A DNA stretch of 64,000 nucleotides from Oxyruncus cristatus (Eukaryota > Chordata > Aves > Passeriformes > Cotingidae). The notes under the pieces are model-generated. The model made no database searches. It was given only the letters and a program-made list of their open reading frames with translations, and was not told the origin of the DNA. Each line of letters begins with the position of its first letter. Positions within the stretch are counted from its first letter, which is position 1. Where the stretch lies: assembly GCA_013399855.1 (NCBI GenBank), contig VXAY01004946.1, positions 167,606 through 231,605 on the forward strand, in the 5' to 3' direction. A program made the position numbers and the translations under genes. This document shows, in pieces, positions 1-12,500 of the stretch.

Positions 1-3000
1 TTTTTTCCTTTGAATCACATTACTTGTCACTAACACAGATTTTCAATTCAGTAAAAGCAAGGAAATTTACTCTCTCAGAGTCTCCACTTGGCTGAAAATC
101 ACATAATTTTCTAATATTAAACCACAATTTCAGGTCAATAGAGACAAAAAGAGTGAGGTTCAAAGTAGCCTCTATTCTTCCTTCTCTTTTTCTTCACAAG
201 GTATTTCTCTAATTATTTCTTATGGTTTTAGTGTGGCCATTTTGTTTTGATTATCTGCCCTTTGATGTAACTTACCTCTATCTCCTTCAGACACTTCCTG
301 TGCTGCAAAGATATATGGCTCTTTCTGGATAGTCAATTTACTGCCATTACAGTAAACACATCAATCTTTCAGTATTAAATCCTGCAGCTAAATTGCAGGT
401 CTTGTCAGAGATTTTGAAATTTTGTAACTGATGTATCAAAAGGGAGGATCAGGCTCTACTTGATGTTTTCTCCCTCTGCCATTCTTTATTTCAAAGTTCC
501 TGTGTTTGCCAGGTAGGTGAAAGTTCATTAAAAACAACAGAAAAGATGCACGGTTCCAGCCTTCCCACACAGCCTTGCTAGTATGTGTGCATGGAAGGGC
601 ATGTATAGCAATGTTCCCCTTCTTCCTTCTACTGTAAAGATAGAAGAGCATTAGCAATCATCTTCTTCCCCATCTGACTGTTAAATCAGTCTCATTTACC
701 TCCTAAAAAGAAGTACTTGCATTGAAATTGGTCATACTAGTCATAAACAGCACAGAAACAGCTATCACAAAAAAAAAAAAAAAGCAATTTTTGGGGTGTA
801 TTTCTCAAATGGTTTTGGTTCATTATTTAAATTATAAAAGTGAGTTGGGAAAGTTCATTTCTAGTCAAGCCTGTTTTTCAGTTAGGGTTGTTTTCTTTTT
901 TAATTTATTTGACTTGTTAATGCATTTGACGGTATAGAGTTTGAAGGGATGTACCTGAGTAAAAGTGCCCCAGGCAGTTTTAACCATTTGAGCCACTCCC
1001 TCTGCCCCAAACCAGGATGAAAGGTTAGGTAAGGAAAGGATCAGAAACTTATAATCACAGAAAAGTACAGCTAGATCGTGTGATCTCAACTAAAAGAGTT
1101 TTTAAAATTAATTTTAGTTCGACAGGAATGCTGAAAATACGGGCAGAAGCAGGAAGAAAAGGCCAACTTGACTCATGTAGGTAGAAAGGCATGCATGCAA
1201 TCCCTCAGAGTATGTACATCATTGAAGCATCAGTTGAGGTCAGAATACTTTTAGCTCTTGCACTCAGTTACCCCTCAGGACAGAGATAGTGGAAAAACAG
1301 GAGAAAAGACCATATGGGGTGCAGAGGTACCTCATGCATTGGACAGCTGACAAAAGACCACACCAATGATCCTGCAGAATCAGCACTGAACACCAAGGGC
1401 AAGACTTGAAAAGTACAAGATCACAGCTTTTTGTCCCACAATTCCCATGCTCAGTATCATACTAGCCTCCATAAACAAAACATGGCAGTAAGCCAAGATC
1501 ATCTCTTTCTTTCCTCCTTATTGCTTTAAAGAGAGTTTTTCCATTTGTAAGAAATAACAGAAACAGCAATAAAGCTTCCCCAAAGACAGGCTGGCTCCTG
1601 AGTCAAGGGGATAAGAGAGATAGGTGACCTTGCTTGCGAGGAGCAAGGCATCTGACTGAGCAAAGGAGTGACAGGGAAGTCTATTCAAACTTCACCAAAA
1701 CCCTGCATACTTATGGCCACAATGTGCCTCGCATGCTCTTCATCTTAACCCACGCCCACATATGAAGACCGACCCCTAGATTTAGTGACAAACAATACTG
1801 CATAATAGAATTAAAACAATGTGCTGTCAAGTGTCCCAGTCAATTAAGTCCAATGTTTGCAGTTCCCCTGGCAACCTAATCCTAGGGTGTGTGGATATTT
1901 CAGTTTTTCCATACTGTTAAATACAACAAGGGCAAGGAACAAGCTTGAGCACTGGCCTGGTGATCATCCACACAGTTTAATTGCTAGCATGCTTCCAGGC
2001 TGCTTTGGTTTATGCCAGTTCTTTGGAAGGAGGTGCCTAAGCTTGGCTTGAGGGATAGCCCGTGCAGGGATCAATTCCAGTAGGCAGTATTAGACTCCAC
2101 GGCACCTGGTTTTGTTCCCTCCAGCCTCAACAGTCGACCAACATTATTCCAGCTTTACATATCCGACGATTCCTCATGCTGTACCCTAGAGCAAGCAGTG
2201 TATGAAAGCATGAATAAAAACATCATAGATTTTGCATATGAAAGCATCATTCTGATAAGACCCCAGAAAAATGCCCAGCTTTTTTTCAGATGCTTTTTAC
2301 CAGAACATACAAAAAAACAAAACCTGAAAATAGTTACGTTCTAGTCCAAGAAGGATACCTTTCAGGGTTCATAGGCCACGAAACATTACGTAGCATAACT
2401 GTGGCTAGGCTGGGCCACCCACTCTCAGGGTCAGAAAATTGCTCCAGTCTCATTTAGCAACAGTGATGTAGGGATTTCATCTCTAAAAAAACTCAGTGGT
2501 TCTACAGAGCATTATGGTAATAAAAAGGCTAAACCGCAAGCTAAATTTTCACATAAAGAAAAACAGGGGAAAGGGATGCTCTTCTTTTCCATTATGCCAC
2601 AGGAGCAGCACCACGATCTTATCTACAAAACACTGAGGAGCTCAAGGGAAGGAAAAATCCAGTGCTATCTGTCATTGCTCCACAGGCATCTGCAGACAGC
2701 GTATGCAGGTCAGTGCAGCAACAGCTCACTTCTGTTTGAACAGATGGAGTAAGGAACAGAAGATGAACACGTTCCTCTAGTAATCCTCTGAATACTATGA
2801 CCTGCCATAGTAGCTTGAAATCAAGGCGGCTTTAACTTAAACTGAGGTGTGACTTTCTGGAGAAGAAAAATGAATACTCACAACATGTATATCGAAATCC
2901 CCTACCTGCCCCTGTCTCCAAAGCCAGTGCTTTGCCAGACTTCTCCTCTGTACTGCCCTGTATTTCGTTTACCCAAAAACCTCAGGCTTCTATCACGGAC

Positions 3001-6000
3001 ACACAAATTTTAATTACTTTTTTAAAAAATTTGCCTTATATGTGCACTGGTAACAAAAATAATTCAAGTAAATTCCAGCAAGAGTTAATTTTCCCTAGAA
3101 CTCTGATTTGGCTGAAACTCAGGGTATGTGAGCAGAAATCATAGCTCTCGGCACCCAGGCTGCTTCATTATCATAACACAGATCTAAACCCATGCAGCCC
3201 TCTTGTGTGTTCTCTACCACACAGTGCTGTGTCCTGGCATGGCTATTATTATTAATGGTCTTGTTATTCTGCCTTTTAACTGCATCTCAGTACAAATGAG
3301 TTCAAAGGTCACAATTAGAATCGGGGACCAGTACACTGGAGCATACATAGAAGTCCTCACACACAGATAAGTCCCTCGGCTCCTGTCCCAAAAGCTTATT
3401 ATTATAATTCAGATTTGTATTATAAAGGCAGTTAGAGGTGCCAAAAGAAATTGAGGCCCATTATGTCATAAGTATATCTACTGCATAAATACATAGTAAA
3501 GAGCAGTTCTTGCCTTAAAGAATATTCAGTCGTGAGCTTCAAGCAACTGCTAAACCTGCAACTACAAGTTTAGCAACAAACTTTGATACACACCCAGCTT
3601 AGGTAGGAGATTAGTGCCATTGCTATCAGTTGTGTTACTTACTCTTGCCTCCACACTGGGCTGAATCATGCATTCTGTTTGACAGATAGCAAAATCACAG
3701 GGAGAAGAAGGACTGAGGATATGTGTTCCTATCAGATATTCTATAAAGGATGGCTGAGGGCACAATACCATGGTTTCATTACTGACTCGGTTTCAGCTCT
3801 TCTCATTGGAGAATTTCCATCCTCTGTGATGTTTTTAGTACTTATTTCTTTCATAGCAACCATTTCCGTCTTGTCCCTACACAATCAGCCCTTAGCTGAG
3901 TAACTTGCAACTTTTTGGTTGTTGTGTAGGGATTATGCTGAAGTGGCAGGAAGGTTGGAATTTCATTTGCTAAATACAAATCATGGGATTTATTCCAATG
4001 ACATTAAGGCTCCTGAGATACCACCAAGATCTGCCCATTGCCTGATCTCTCAGTTTATTTTGTCTCCCTCTCCTCTCTCCTCAAGTCAGTAGTTTCTTAC
4101 AAATAGCCATCTATCAGAGTCTAGAAATCTGGGCATTCAAAAATATATGATCTTGTAAATAGAGGAAAAGTGGTTTGCTGAGTTCATGTCTCCTGGTTAG
4201 GACAAAAATTAATGATTCCTGTACCATTCACATAGAGATGATAGCAGGATTTGCTCTTAAAACTAATTTCCTCAGAGAATCTGAGGTAAAGGTTAAGGTG
4301 TTCAGCCACAAAGGGAGCAAAAGGAAAGGCAAATGGATTGTGCCAGAAGGTTGTGGATTTCCTCTTTGTGGACGATAACTAGATTTTGTTCTTTTAAAAT
4401 GTTTTTTTGGAGGACTTTTGCTTAATCTCATGTCCTTAAGGTATATAAGAGGCCAAGGCAGCACTCTACACAGTGCTTTCCTTCAGTATGCTTACCTGAT
4501 TTTACAGTTGCAGTAGTTACACGAGTTGCTTGGTCAGAATGCATCTTTCATTATTGTTCCTGCGCTTAAAAAACCTGATGCTGAACACTGCCAACAATGA
4601 ACACTATAAAGCCCAAGTATACAGCAGGAATATAAAACACAAGGCACAGCAACAAGATAACCTGCTCTCTGCACCGATGTCCTCTAAGTATCAAGTCAAG
4701 TTGAAGTCCAATATTTAGACTCTCTACAAAAAAGGGCCTTACTCCTTGTTTCAGTATCTACCTTATTGACCTTCTCTCTGGCATAGAACCAGCAGCAAGG
4801 GGTCACGCACCCCCACTCCCTTGCCAGTGTGATGAGGGTCAGAGAAATCTGGCTCACCCAATAGATAGATAATGACTGAGGCTGGCTATATTTTTCATTT
4901 TTACCTAGAAAATTCAGGAATGGAGATTTTAATTCAGATTATATTTGATGATAATTCACAGAAATACAACAGGAAATACTTGAATGTAGAGAAGAAAATT
5001 TAAGTAGAAGGAAATTTAAGCACACTGTCCTTTCAACACTGTTATTTCTCACCATGACAGTAGATTTCTATCTCCTATATCAGCAGAGTAGAAAATTCAG
5101 ATTTCCTCTTTAGATATTTCCATCATTTCATTCACCTAGCCTTAAGCCCCTCCACACGAGGCATCCAGCCTTTTGGTGCTAGTACAGTTAAAAGGTTTAG
5201 TCATGGTCTGGATTAAGGACTGTCATCTACAGTTCCAGCTGACCTGCTCAGTGTAGTTCCTGACAGTGGGCCATACCCACTGAGGAGCTTCAGAACATCA
5301 TGGATTTTTAAAAACAGACCAAGTCAACTAAGCACTGCACTGAAAACAGAATTTCTTCCCTAGTCATGAGAGAGAAAGTAAATTGTATTTGACACTGTGT
5401 CACTGTATTTACTATGCTACTGAAAATCCTGAGTTTGCTGGTGGTATGGAAAGTGTTTGTAATGGGACAAAATACAATGAAATAAGACATTTATTCTCTC
5501 TTCCAGAAACCTGATATTCACCAATACATTTTTTTAAAAGGTATAATCGAAAGTGTATTAATTAAAAAGAAACATTTAACATACTACAATTTTTCTGTCT
5601 CCTGCCAGCACCTCTATTATATTCAGTGTCTTATGTGCCTGCAGCCACAGGCATGTCAATACTACACACCGAAGGAAAAAACAAATTCATGTCTTATTAA
5701 ATTTGCAACTGTAACCGCACCCATTTCACACCTGAATTTCTCATCCCCTAGGCAGATTTCACTTACTCACTTTCAAATAAAACACACTATGTAAGAGTCT
5801 GTTTTATCATTTAGGCTCTTAAGGACAGTCTTTCCTTCTCCTTAAAAAAATTTTATTTGGGTGGTCAATGGGGGATCATCAAAGCATAAAACACTCTCTT
5901 TCTTTCAGAGTTGAAATCAGAATATGGTGTATGATATAAAGCTTGCGTTGCATAGTCTGCTTTTCCTATAATGAGAATACAGAAGATTTCAGCAGTTTCA

Positions 6001-6419
6001 CATAATTTATTGTCATGTACATTTAAAAGTGAAATTAACCAGTTTGTCTTTTTACTTACTTAACTTTTTGCCATACTCTAGTTAGACAAATTCACAAAAC
6101 TGACATTTTTTTCCTTCTGTTTCAATGCATACAGGTGAGACCTGAATCACCTGATATTGCAATTTATTTATATGACAAGACACTCAAATTCATAAAAGAA
6201 AAGCAACAGTAGGAAAAAAGAAAGAAAGTACTTGGGTAAGCATAAATGCAGTTGACAATTGCATATTTAATTGATGGGATACAGGACTCTACCTCTTTTT
6301 CAGTTATTCACTGTGAGATAAGAGAGCTTTAATAAGGGACGTTGCAGAAGTTTCCTGCCTTCTAGGATATCCTGGCCAGGTGGCTGTAACACTGATCGAA
6401 CCTGTACATTTACATCCCC
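1..6419. other. AT-rich unique DNA, no gene seen
   Basis: Only short open frames (under 80 codons) occur, without family resemblance or usable splice context. An A15 tract lies at 769-783 and a short ATAG run near 4861. No CR1 3' end, LTR boundary, tRNA or CpG-rich promoter was recognised. It may be intergenic or intronic; sequence alone does not say which. Confidence 0.6.
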
Positions 6420-6510
6420 TCAGGCAGAAGGTGGTTGTGAATTCAAGTCTCCCACAACCCACATGAGTTTTCTAATCACCCGGCTACTGGATGGTGATGC
6501 AAGGAGCTTC
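6420..6510 (-). repeat. Probable ancient tRNA-like SINE relic
   Basis: Read on the minus strand, about 6425-6500 follows the order of a tRNA-derived repeat head. An A-box-like TAGCC-GTG-TTAG segment comes first, then an ACTCA..TGGG..TGTGGGAGAC block, then a degenerate B-box-like TTGAATTC. I know this word order from old amniote interspersed repeats, where an AGCCCAGTGGTTAG head is followed by a GGTTCAAATCC-type box. Both boxes are decayed, so a functional tRNA or active Pol III promoter is unlikely. Limits are approximate. The downstream body (toward 6720 in plus coordinates) was not classified. Two short overlapping open frames lie in this stretch, and I do not regard them as coding. Confidence 0.42.
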
Positions 6511-9500
6511 ACTGCCCTTTCCACTGCTTGTGCAGAGCCTGACGAAAGAGGCCTCTTCAGAAAAAACCCACACAACTTGGCCATGCAGGTGGATAAGGCT
6601 GAAGAACATACAGTCTGTGAGTCTCAGCAAAGCCCAGGTGCCTACTGTCTCAATATTGCCAACAAGACCATTCTCACAGAAACACTTTTATGTGCAGGAG
6701 TGTTACTGAGGAAATTTTAAACATTTTATACTTTGGGCATCTTTAGAGCCTTTTAGTAGAGGTTTTGGAAATCAAAGTGTTAAGTTTAAGAACTTGCACA
6801 CACAGCAAAGTCACTTCTATGTGAGTACAATCCACTTGCTAATTGATAGATGTGGACCTGATGGAAGGCAGGTTGTTTTTATCCCATTATGAGGAACACT
6901 GGTCATCCTTAGGAAAGAATAGTCAGTATGTGCAAAGTTGTCTGTAATCTTGGACAAAGAAATTGAATAGGTCTATGATATGTGGAAGCCCCTATATCAC
7001 AGGAAGGCACCATACCAGCCAGTATTTCTTTCCCATTGAACTGATAATTTCTAGAACTCTTTTAAAGGGCTGTATGCTGAGGCAGTGTAACTCTCTTAGA
7101 TATTTTTCAGATACACTGATGTTTAGCAGAGTCATCATTTTTCCAGGATGATGTAATATTTTTGTGATCTATATCCCCATGAGGACCAGTTTCTTATACA
7201 AAATACAATGCATTTCTGTAAACCTGCAAAATCCTCAAGAAGGGGGACACAATGAGAGATCAGAATGTAAAGTGGGATCTGCAGAATTTCTGCTGTAGAT
7301 ACTTTGTATGGCTTTAATTGAATACCTTTATTTTTTTAATCAAATTTGCTACTGATATGATTGGAACTAAGAATACTTAATGCCATTGGTGATTTTGGTC
7401 TCGTGTTACCTCAACTGTATAGAGAAAATGATGCTCAGTTTTCACTGTGAGAGCCGGTATGAAGGTTTTGAGAGTTCTTGCTTGCAAAGTGCTGCCTAAA
7501 TGTCAAATAATAATGGAATTTACCACAGTCTTACTGGTGTCTTTATTCTTTACATCACTATCTTATATTTAGTTACTTGTTAGTGTTCTCATGCTTCCTT
7601 TTCCTTTTCCTGAGACGTCATTATAAAGCAACTGTTCAAAGCCAAAATATTGCTCACAGATCCTGAGCAAGCCTAGCAAGTGCAAGAATAGTTCAGGTCT
7701 CTGTTTTTCCCATTTTCTTGTAAGGCTTTCTGCACTCAGTAAATGCTGGTCTCTTCTTTTTGTCTGTGTGTCATGTCCAAACATTTTAAAGCATAAACCA
7801 GAAGGACATTGCCTGAGCTAGTAGGAGGGAATGGAGGAAATCCTATACTGGAGGAACAATTACAGGAAGCTGACACAGTCATTAAGATATTTAGAAGAAT
7901 CAACTGAGATGAAAGTGGTTTTGTTACGGTGCCAAGTTAGAGAAGGAAATGGCTTGTACACAGAGATGGATTTCAAAAAATAAACATTAAAAAAAAAAGA
8001 AGCTTAAAAATGGATGTATTAACATTTAGCTGAAAACAATCGTGCAACTTTGAGACAGTCTGTTGTCTATTCACCTGCTGTAAAGGAGGTGTGCAGAAGC
8101 CAGAGGTCACATCTTTCCGGGGAGGTATTCCCTCAAAACCAGGGATACTCCAAGAGGGAAAAGAGCTGTCAAAACCTTGTAACCATCCTCATATGTTCTG
8201 ACTGTGAAAATGAATGTGACTGAATTGCATTGTATTCGGACTCTATCCAAGTGGCCCATTAGGAGCTTTTAGTGTCTGGAATAAATTCATGTTGCCTGAA
8301 AGTCTTACCCGTAACCTCCACTGGTCTGAGAAATGGAAAGGCACATGTGGCTTCATTCCTCAGCTTTAAAAGTTTTCTAAGCTGTGGCTCTTCTCCCTGG
8401 TCTCCAAGATCTAGTTCAACAAAAAGACTTTGAATTTACATAATCTCAGTAGAGATCTTCAATTTAAAAGATAAAATTTTCATGTTCATGAGGCATATTC
8501 ATATCAGCCTGTTGATGGAAATGCTGGATAGAAAGTTCTATTGTCAAGAAAGAATTTATCATATTCTGCTTGCACATGTGACAGGCCTCCATTTGCTCCA
8601 TCTCTACAGAGTGACTGAGTGCACACAGTACAGGCTGGACAAGCACACAAACGGACATCAGGAAGCACAAGGTCTTGGTACTGTGGCAATTAGATTGGAA
8701 CTACCCTTGTGAGGTCTGAAAAATCTTTTTTCACAGGAAGAAGAAATACGTTACAAAAAGTTTTGAGATTGAGAACTGCATCTGGCTTGTAGGGGAAATG
8801 AAGCAGAATGACTGGCTGAAAAGAAGAGGGCATAGGAGTAGAGGTACCTCGTTGTTTATGAACATAAAATTAGAAAACAATGTATGGAAAATTGATGGGT
8901 TAATAGTTGGAGAGTCTGGGATCCCATCAAGAGCTGGGATGTGGGAAGACCATTGGGATGAGCCAAACTAGAAAGCTGAGACGAGGAGGGAAAAAGCAAA
9001 AAAGTGGGACAGATTCTAGTCATTGAGATTAAGCCTGTTAAACAAGATTGCTGTGACAGAAGTGAAACAGTAGAAGAATAGACAGAGCCAAAACACGGTG
9101 TAAGGAAAAGGGTGGAGAAAGGGATAGATTAATGAGGGAAAGAGAAGTAAAGTGAGAAAACAAGCAAAAGAGTCAGTCCTAGCTAAAAATCAGTCTGTTC
9201 CATAATCTTCACTGGAGCTTTACTGCTGTCAGCCCTGCTGTCAGGAAATATCTGTGAGACCTGAAAGCAAAATGTCAGCCTAGTACTGTCATTAACAATG
9301 TCTGCATTGGAGGACTCATGTATAAATTCATAGGAATTAAATCTTAAGATATCATCGATTCCCAAATGGTCAAAAAGGAATCCACTTTTGGCTTGATGAC
9401 ACGGAAAGACAGAAAATGTCTAATAACTGTTAAAATGAAAATCAGTTCATAGCTTCTATTACAAAAGCACCTTTTTTAACTTCCTGTCACAAGTGTTTGT

Positions 9501-12500
9501 TATCTCTCTTTTAGGATAGAAAGGTTTTCCATTCTGTTGCTTCTCACACTACAGTATTTAAATTCTAAAAACAAATAACTGTTTGATAGTATTTAAAAGG
9601 TAAACAGATATAGTCATTTCGGTTTCTCACAGTTTTCAGATGGCAAGTAGTTCTTATTGCTATCATTTACACAAAGCCTTTACCTTTCTGGTGATATCAG
9701 TTGGAATTGCCCGTAACTTCAATGCCGCTTTATTGAACTAACCCAGTTCTTTGGTTAGTTAAGAAACTTACATCCTAGATAAATCCACACCATTATTAAG
9801 TAATTATTTGAAAGATTTAGGAGATCATTCAGATAACAGAAACCACTTCCCCCTAAGTCCCTAGTAATTTCCCATTGTAAATTGAACCCAAGGGGTCACA
9901 AAGATATACCAGACATGCATATGAGTTTCTAACTGAGCTCATGACTCTCTATTTCTATGCATGTCAATGAGCATGATGTTGACCCTTTTATTTGATCCTA
10001 AAATAAACATTAGACTTTTAGTGCATGACCATTCCTAGGAGTCACAACACTTCATTAGTACATTTTACCATATAATATTTACATACCCAAATGTTCAGTA
10101 GCATTTTCCTTCATTTTGTCTGAAAGTAGCATGAAAATTGTTAGGAGAGCTTTATCAGGAATTACTTCTGTTTTAACTTTCATAATATATGTGTGTGCCA
10201 TTATATAATAGTACTCTTTATGGTCGTAATTATGCAGTTAATCGAGAGTTATAGCAGGCACTTTATAGATAAATTGTCAGTAATGACTAACATCACGATA
10301 TGGACCCAGTTCCTCAGTTCATTATATGAAACAGTTCTCCTCAGGATGTTCTTATCTCTTCCCTCTGACAAGAAAGCCACATTGTCTGGCGTTTCTCAAA
10401 GGCGGGTAAGACAACTAACGATATATATGTCATTCATACTGAAAACTGTACAGTTCTTACTTTTGATGTATGAAAAAGGTCATGTCCGTCACTGGCTTTT
10501 AATTTTCAGTTTCTTCTCTACAAACGTATTCCTCCAGCCACAGATCTGTCCAAAAGAACTATCTATCTCATCATTAAACGTAGTGCTACATGTTTATGTG
10601 CATTTCCCCCTCTTTAGGGTTCATGGCATAACAATGAGTAAATTGTGCATTACCTGCTTAGCCCACATGGGCAAGTTTTTATGTAGAAGTTAAGGTTTTG
10701 AAGTCTCATGCTTAACCATACTAATGTCAATTCAGCAATGTTTGTGGCTATTTCAGTTTTCCCTCTTTTAAAAATAGGAAACTATGCAACTTTTATGTCT
10801 TTCACATTAAAATAATACTTTTATTGAGTATTAAGCAAGAAATGCCAGATGTATCTGTATCATGCCAGTTAAGCAACTAGGGTATACTCTCTATGATGCA
10901 AAGTATTACTTTTTGAAGGAAGGTTGGATTTTTGTGTGTGTGGTGATATACGATGCACAGTTATTTGATTTCAAATATTAAGATATGCAAGTGAAGTTTC
11001 TTTCTAACTAGACCTTTCTCATGATATCTGTTCCATATTCATTCTTTATCTATCCAGTTTTGGCTCTTGGAAGTGCGAAGACAGAGGCTTATGTATTTCC
11101 TTGTAAAGCCCTGCTGTTTGAAATGAGAGAGCATTTTCTAAAAGCCAACATATTGGTTGCAGTAAATGTGAGCTGTCATGTATCATAGTGAGATATAATT
11201 TAGTAAATACAGGGGGTTTATCAGTGACTATCATGTGAATAATAAGGCTAGGTCATTTTAATATCCTTCTCTGTGAAATCAACACACATAATGTCAAGGA
11301 ATACGTCATTCACCCAAAAGATTCATTCAAGCACAGGCCAATAGGGCAACAAAGACTGGTACTATTCAGGAGGCAAAAGAGAAAGCCTCAGGCATACCCC
11401 AGTCATGACACAGTTCAGAAGGCTATGCCATGGTCAGAGAGCTCTGTAGAGAGAACTCTGTGCCCTTTGCCCATCAGAAAGTAGAAGTATAAGAAATTTG
11501 TGAATTCAGGAAAAGCATGTTGCAAGAAATGTTATTTGGAGTTGGTTAAAGGAAGAAGCAGCTGGGAGTGGGTGGGGGGTGGAGAGCTTGCTGTTCTATG
11601 TTGTTATTTTGAAAAGACACTTGTATCTCCTCACACAGCCATAGTATTCCTTTATGAGCAGAGCAAAATCGGGACTAAAAGCTGAAGAAAGATGCAAGAG
11701 ATCAAGCGTATCCACAGAAAAATCCCTGAAGCACCCCTCGATTAGCCACACTTCTGCATCCCACTAGCTCCCACAGTGAGCTGCCCCTACAACAAACAGA
11801 AGATGCTAATCGTCTGAGGGTGGTATCTGAGATGGCAACAAAGCAATAGCCAACACAAAGAACAGCAAGAAAACCTTGATTTTGTCTGTCTGTATGGCTT
11901 TCTGAAGGAATATGTCCCACCCTAATCAGGATTGATAGCCCTAAATCCTCTTATATCCTTTCCCTCAAGAAATGTCTTAAACTGTAGAAAAAGCTCCTTC
12001 TTTCAGTCAACTGCTTGCTAATCATCATACCTTCCCTGGGGGGAGAATGAGTTAAAATATTTCTTGCAGTGATTTGGACATTTTTTACCTTATGAGACAG
12101 TTCAAACAACAGGCTATGCAGTGTCATGGAGTGCATGCCTTCTTTTGATGGTATTCTATTCTGGATGAAACAGTGAAATTCGTATTAAACGCAAGAGTAA
12201 AGGCAAACTCCTACAGATTTGAACACTAACTGAGCAAAAAGCAAAAGCTAATTTCCAGCCCCTGTTTTGGGCAATATTTTGTGTAAAACTCTGAAATCTT
12301 ATCTGAATTCTATGTGTCTGAATACATTATTGATAAATGCTGTTTAATCACTAAGTCTTATTTACATGAGGCACTTAAATCCCATAGCATCTTATGTCTC
12401 TGGATATTTTCTGCTTTGCAATGTGAGTGATGTGAAGTACAAAAGAAAAAGGTATCTTACTTTGATGCTGTAAGTCTATCAGATAATAAATTATCAAAGC

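Noticed and set aside
6463..6720. 85- and 72-codon frames
   Set aside because: They overlap in two frames within a probable ancient SINE region and show no protein family.
10193..10693. 166-codon open frame on the plus strand
   Set aside because: Longest frame in the window, but no recognised family. A rough estimate for AT-rich DNA of this size gives a few tenths of one such frame by chance. No splice or promoter context.
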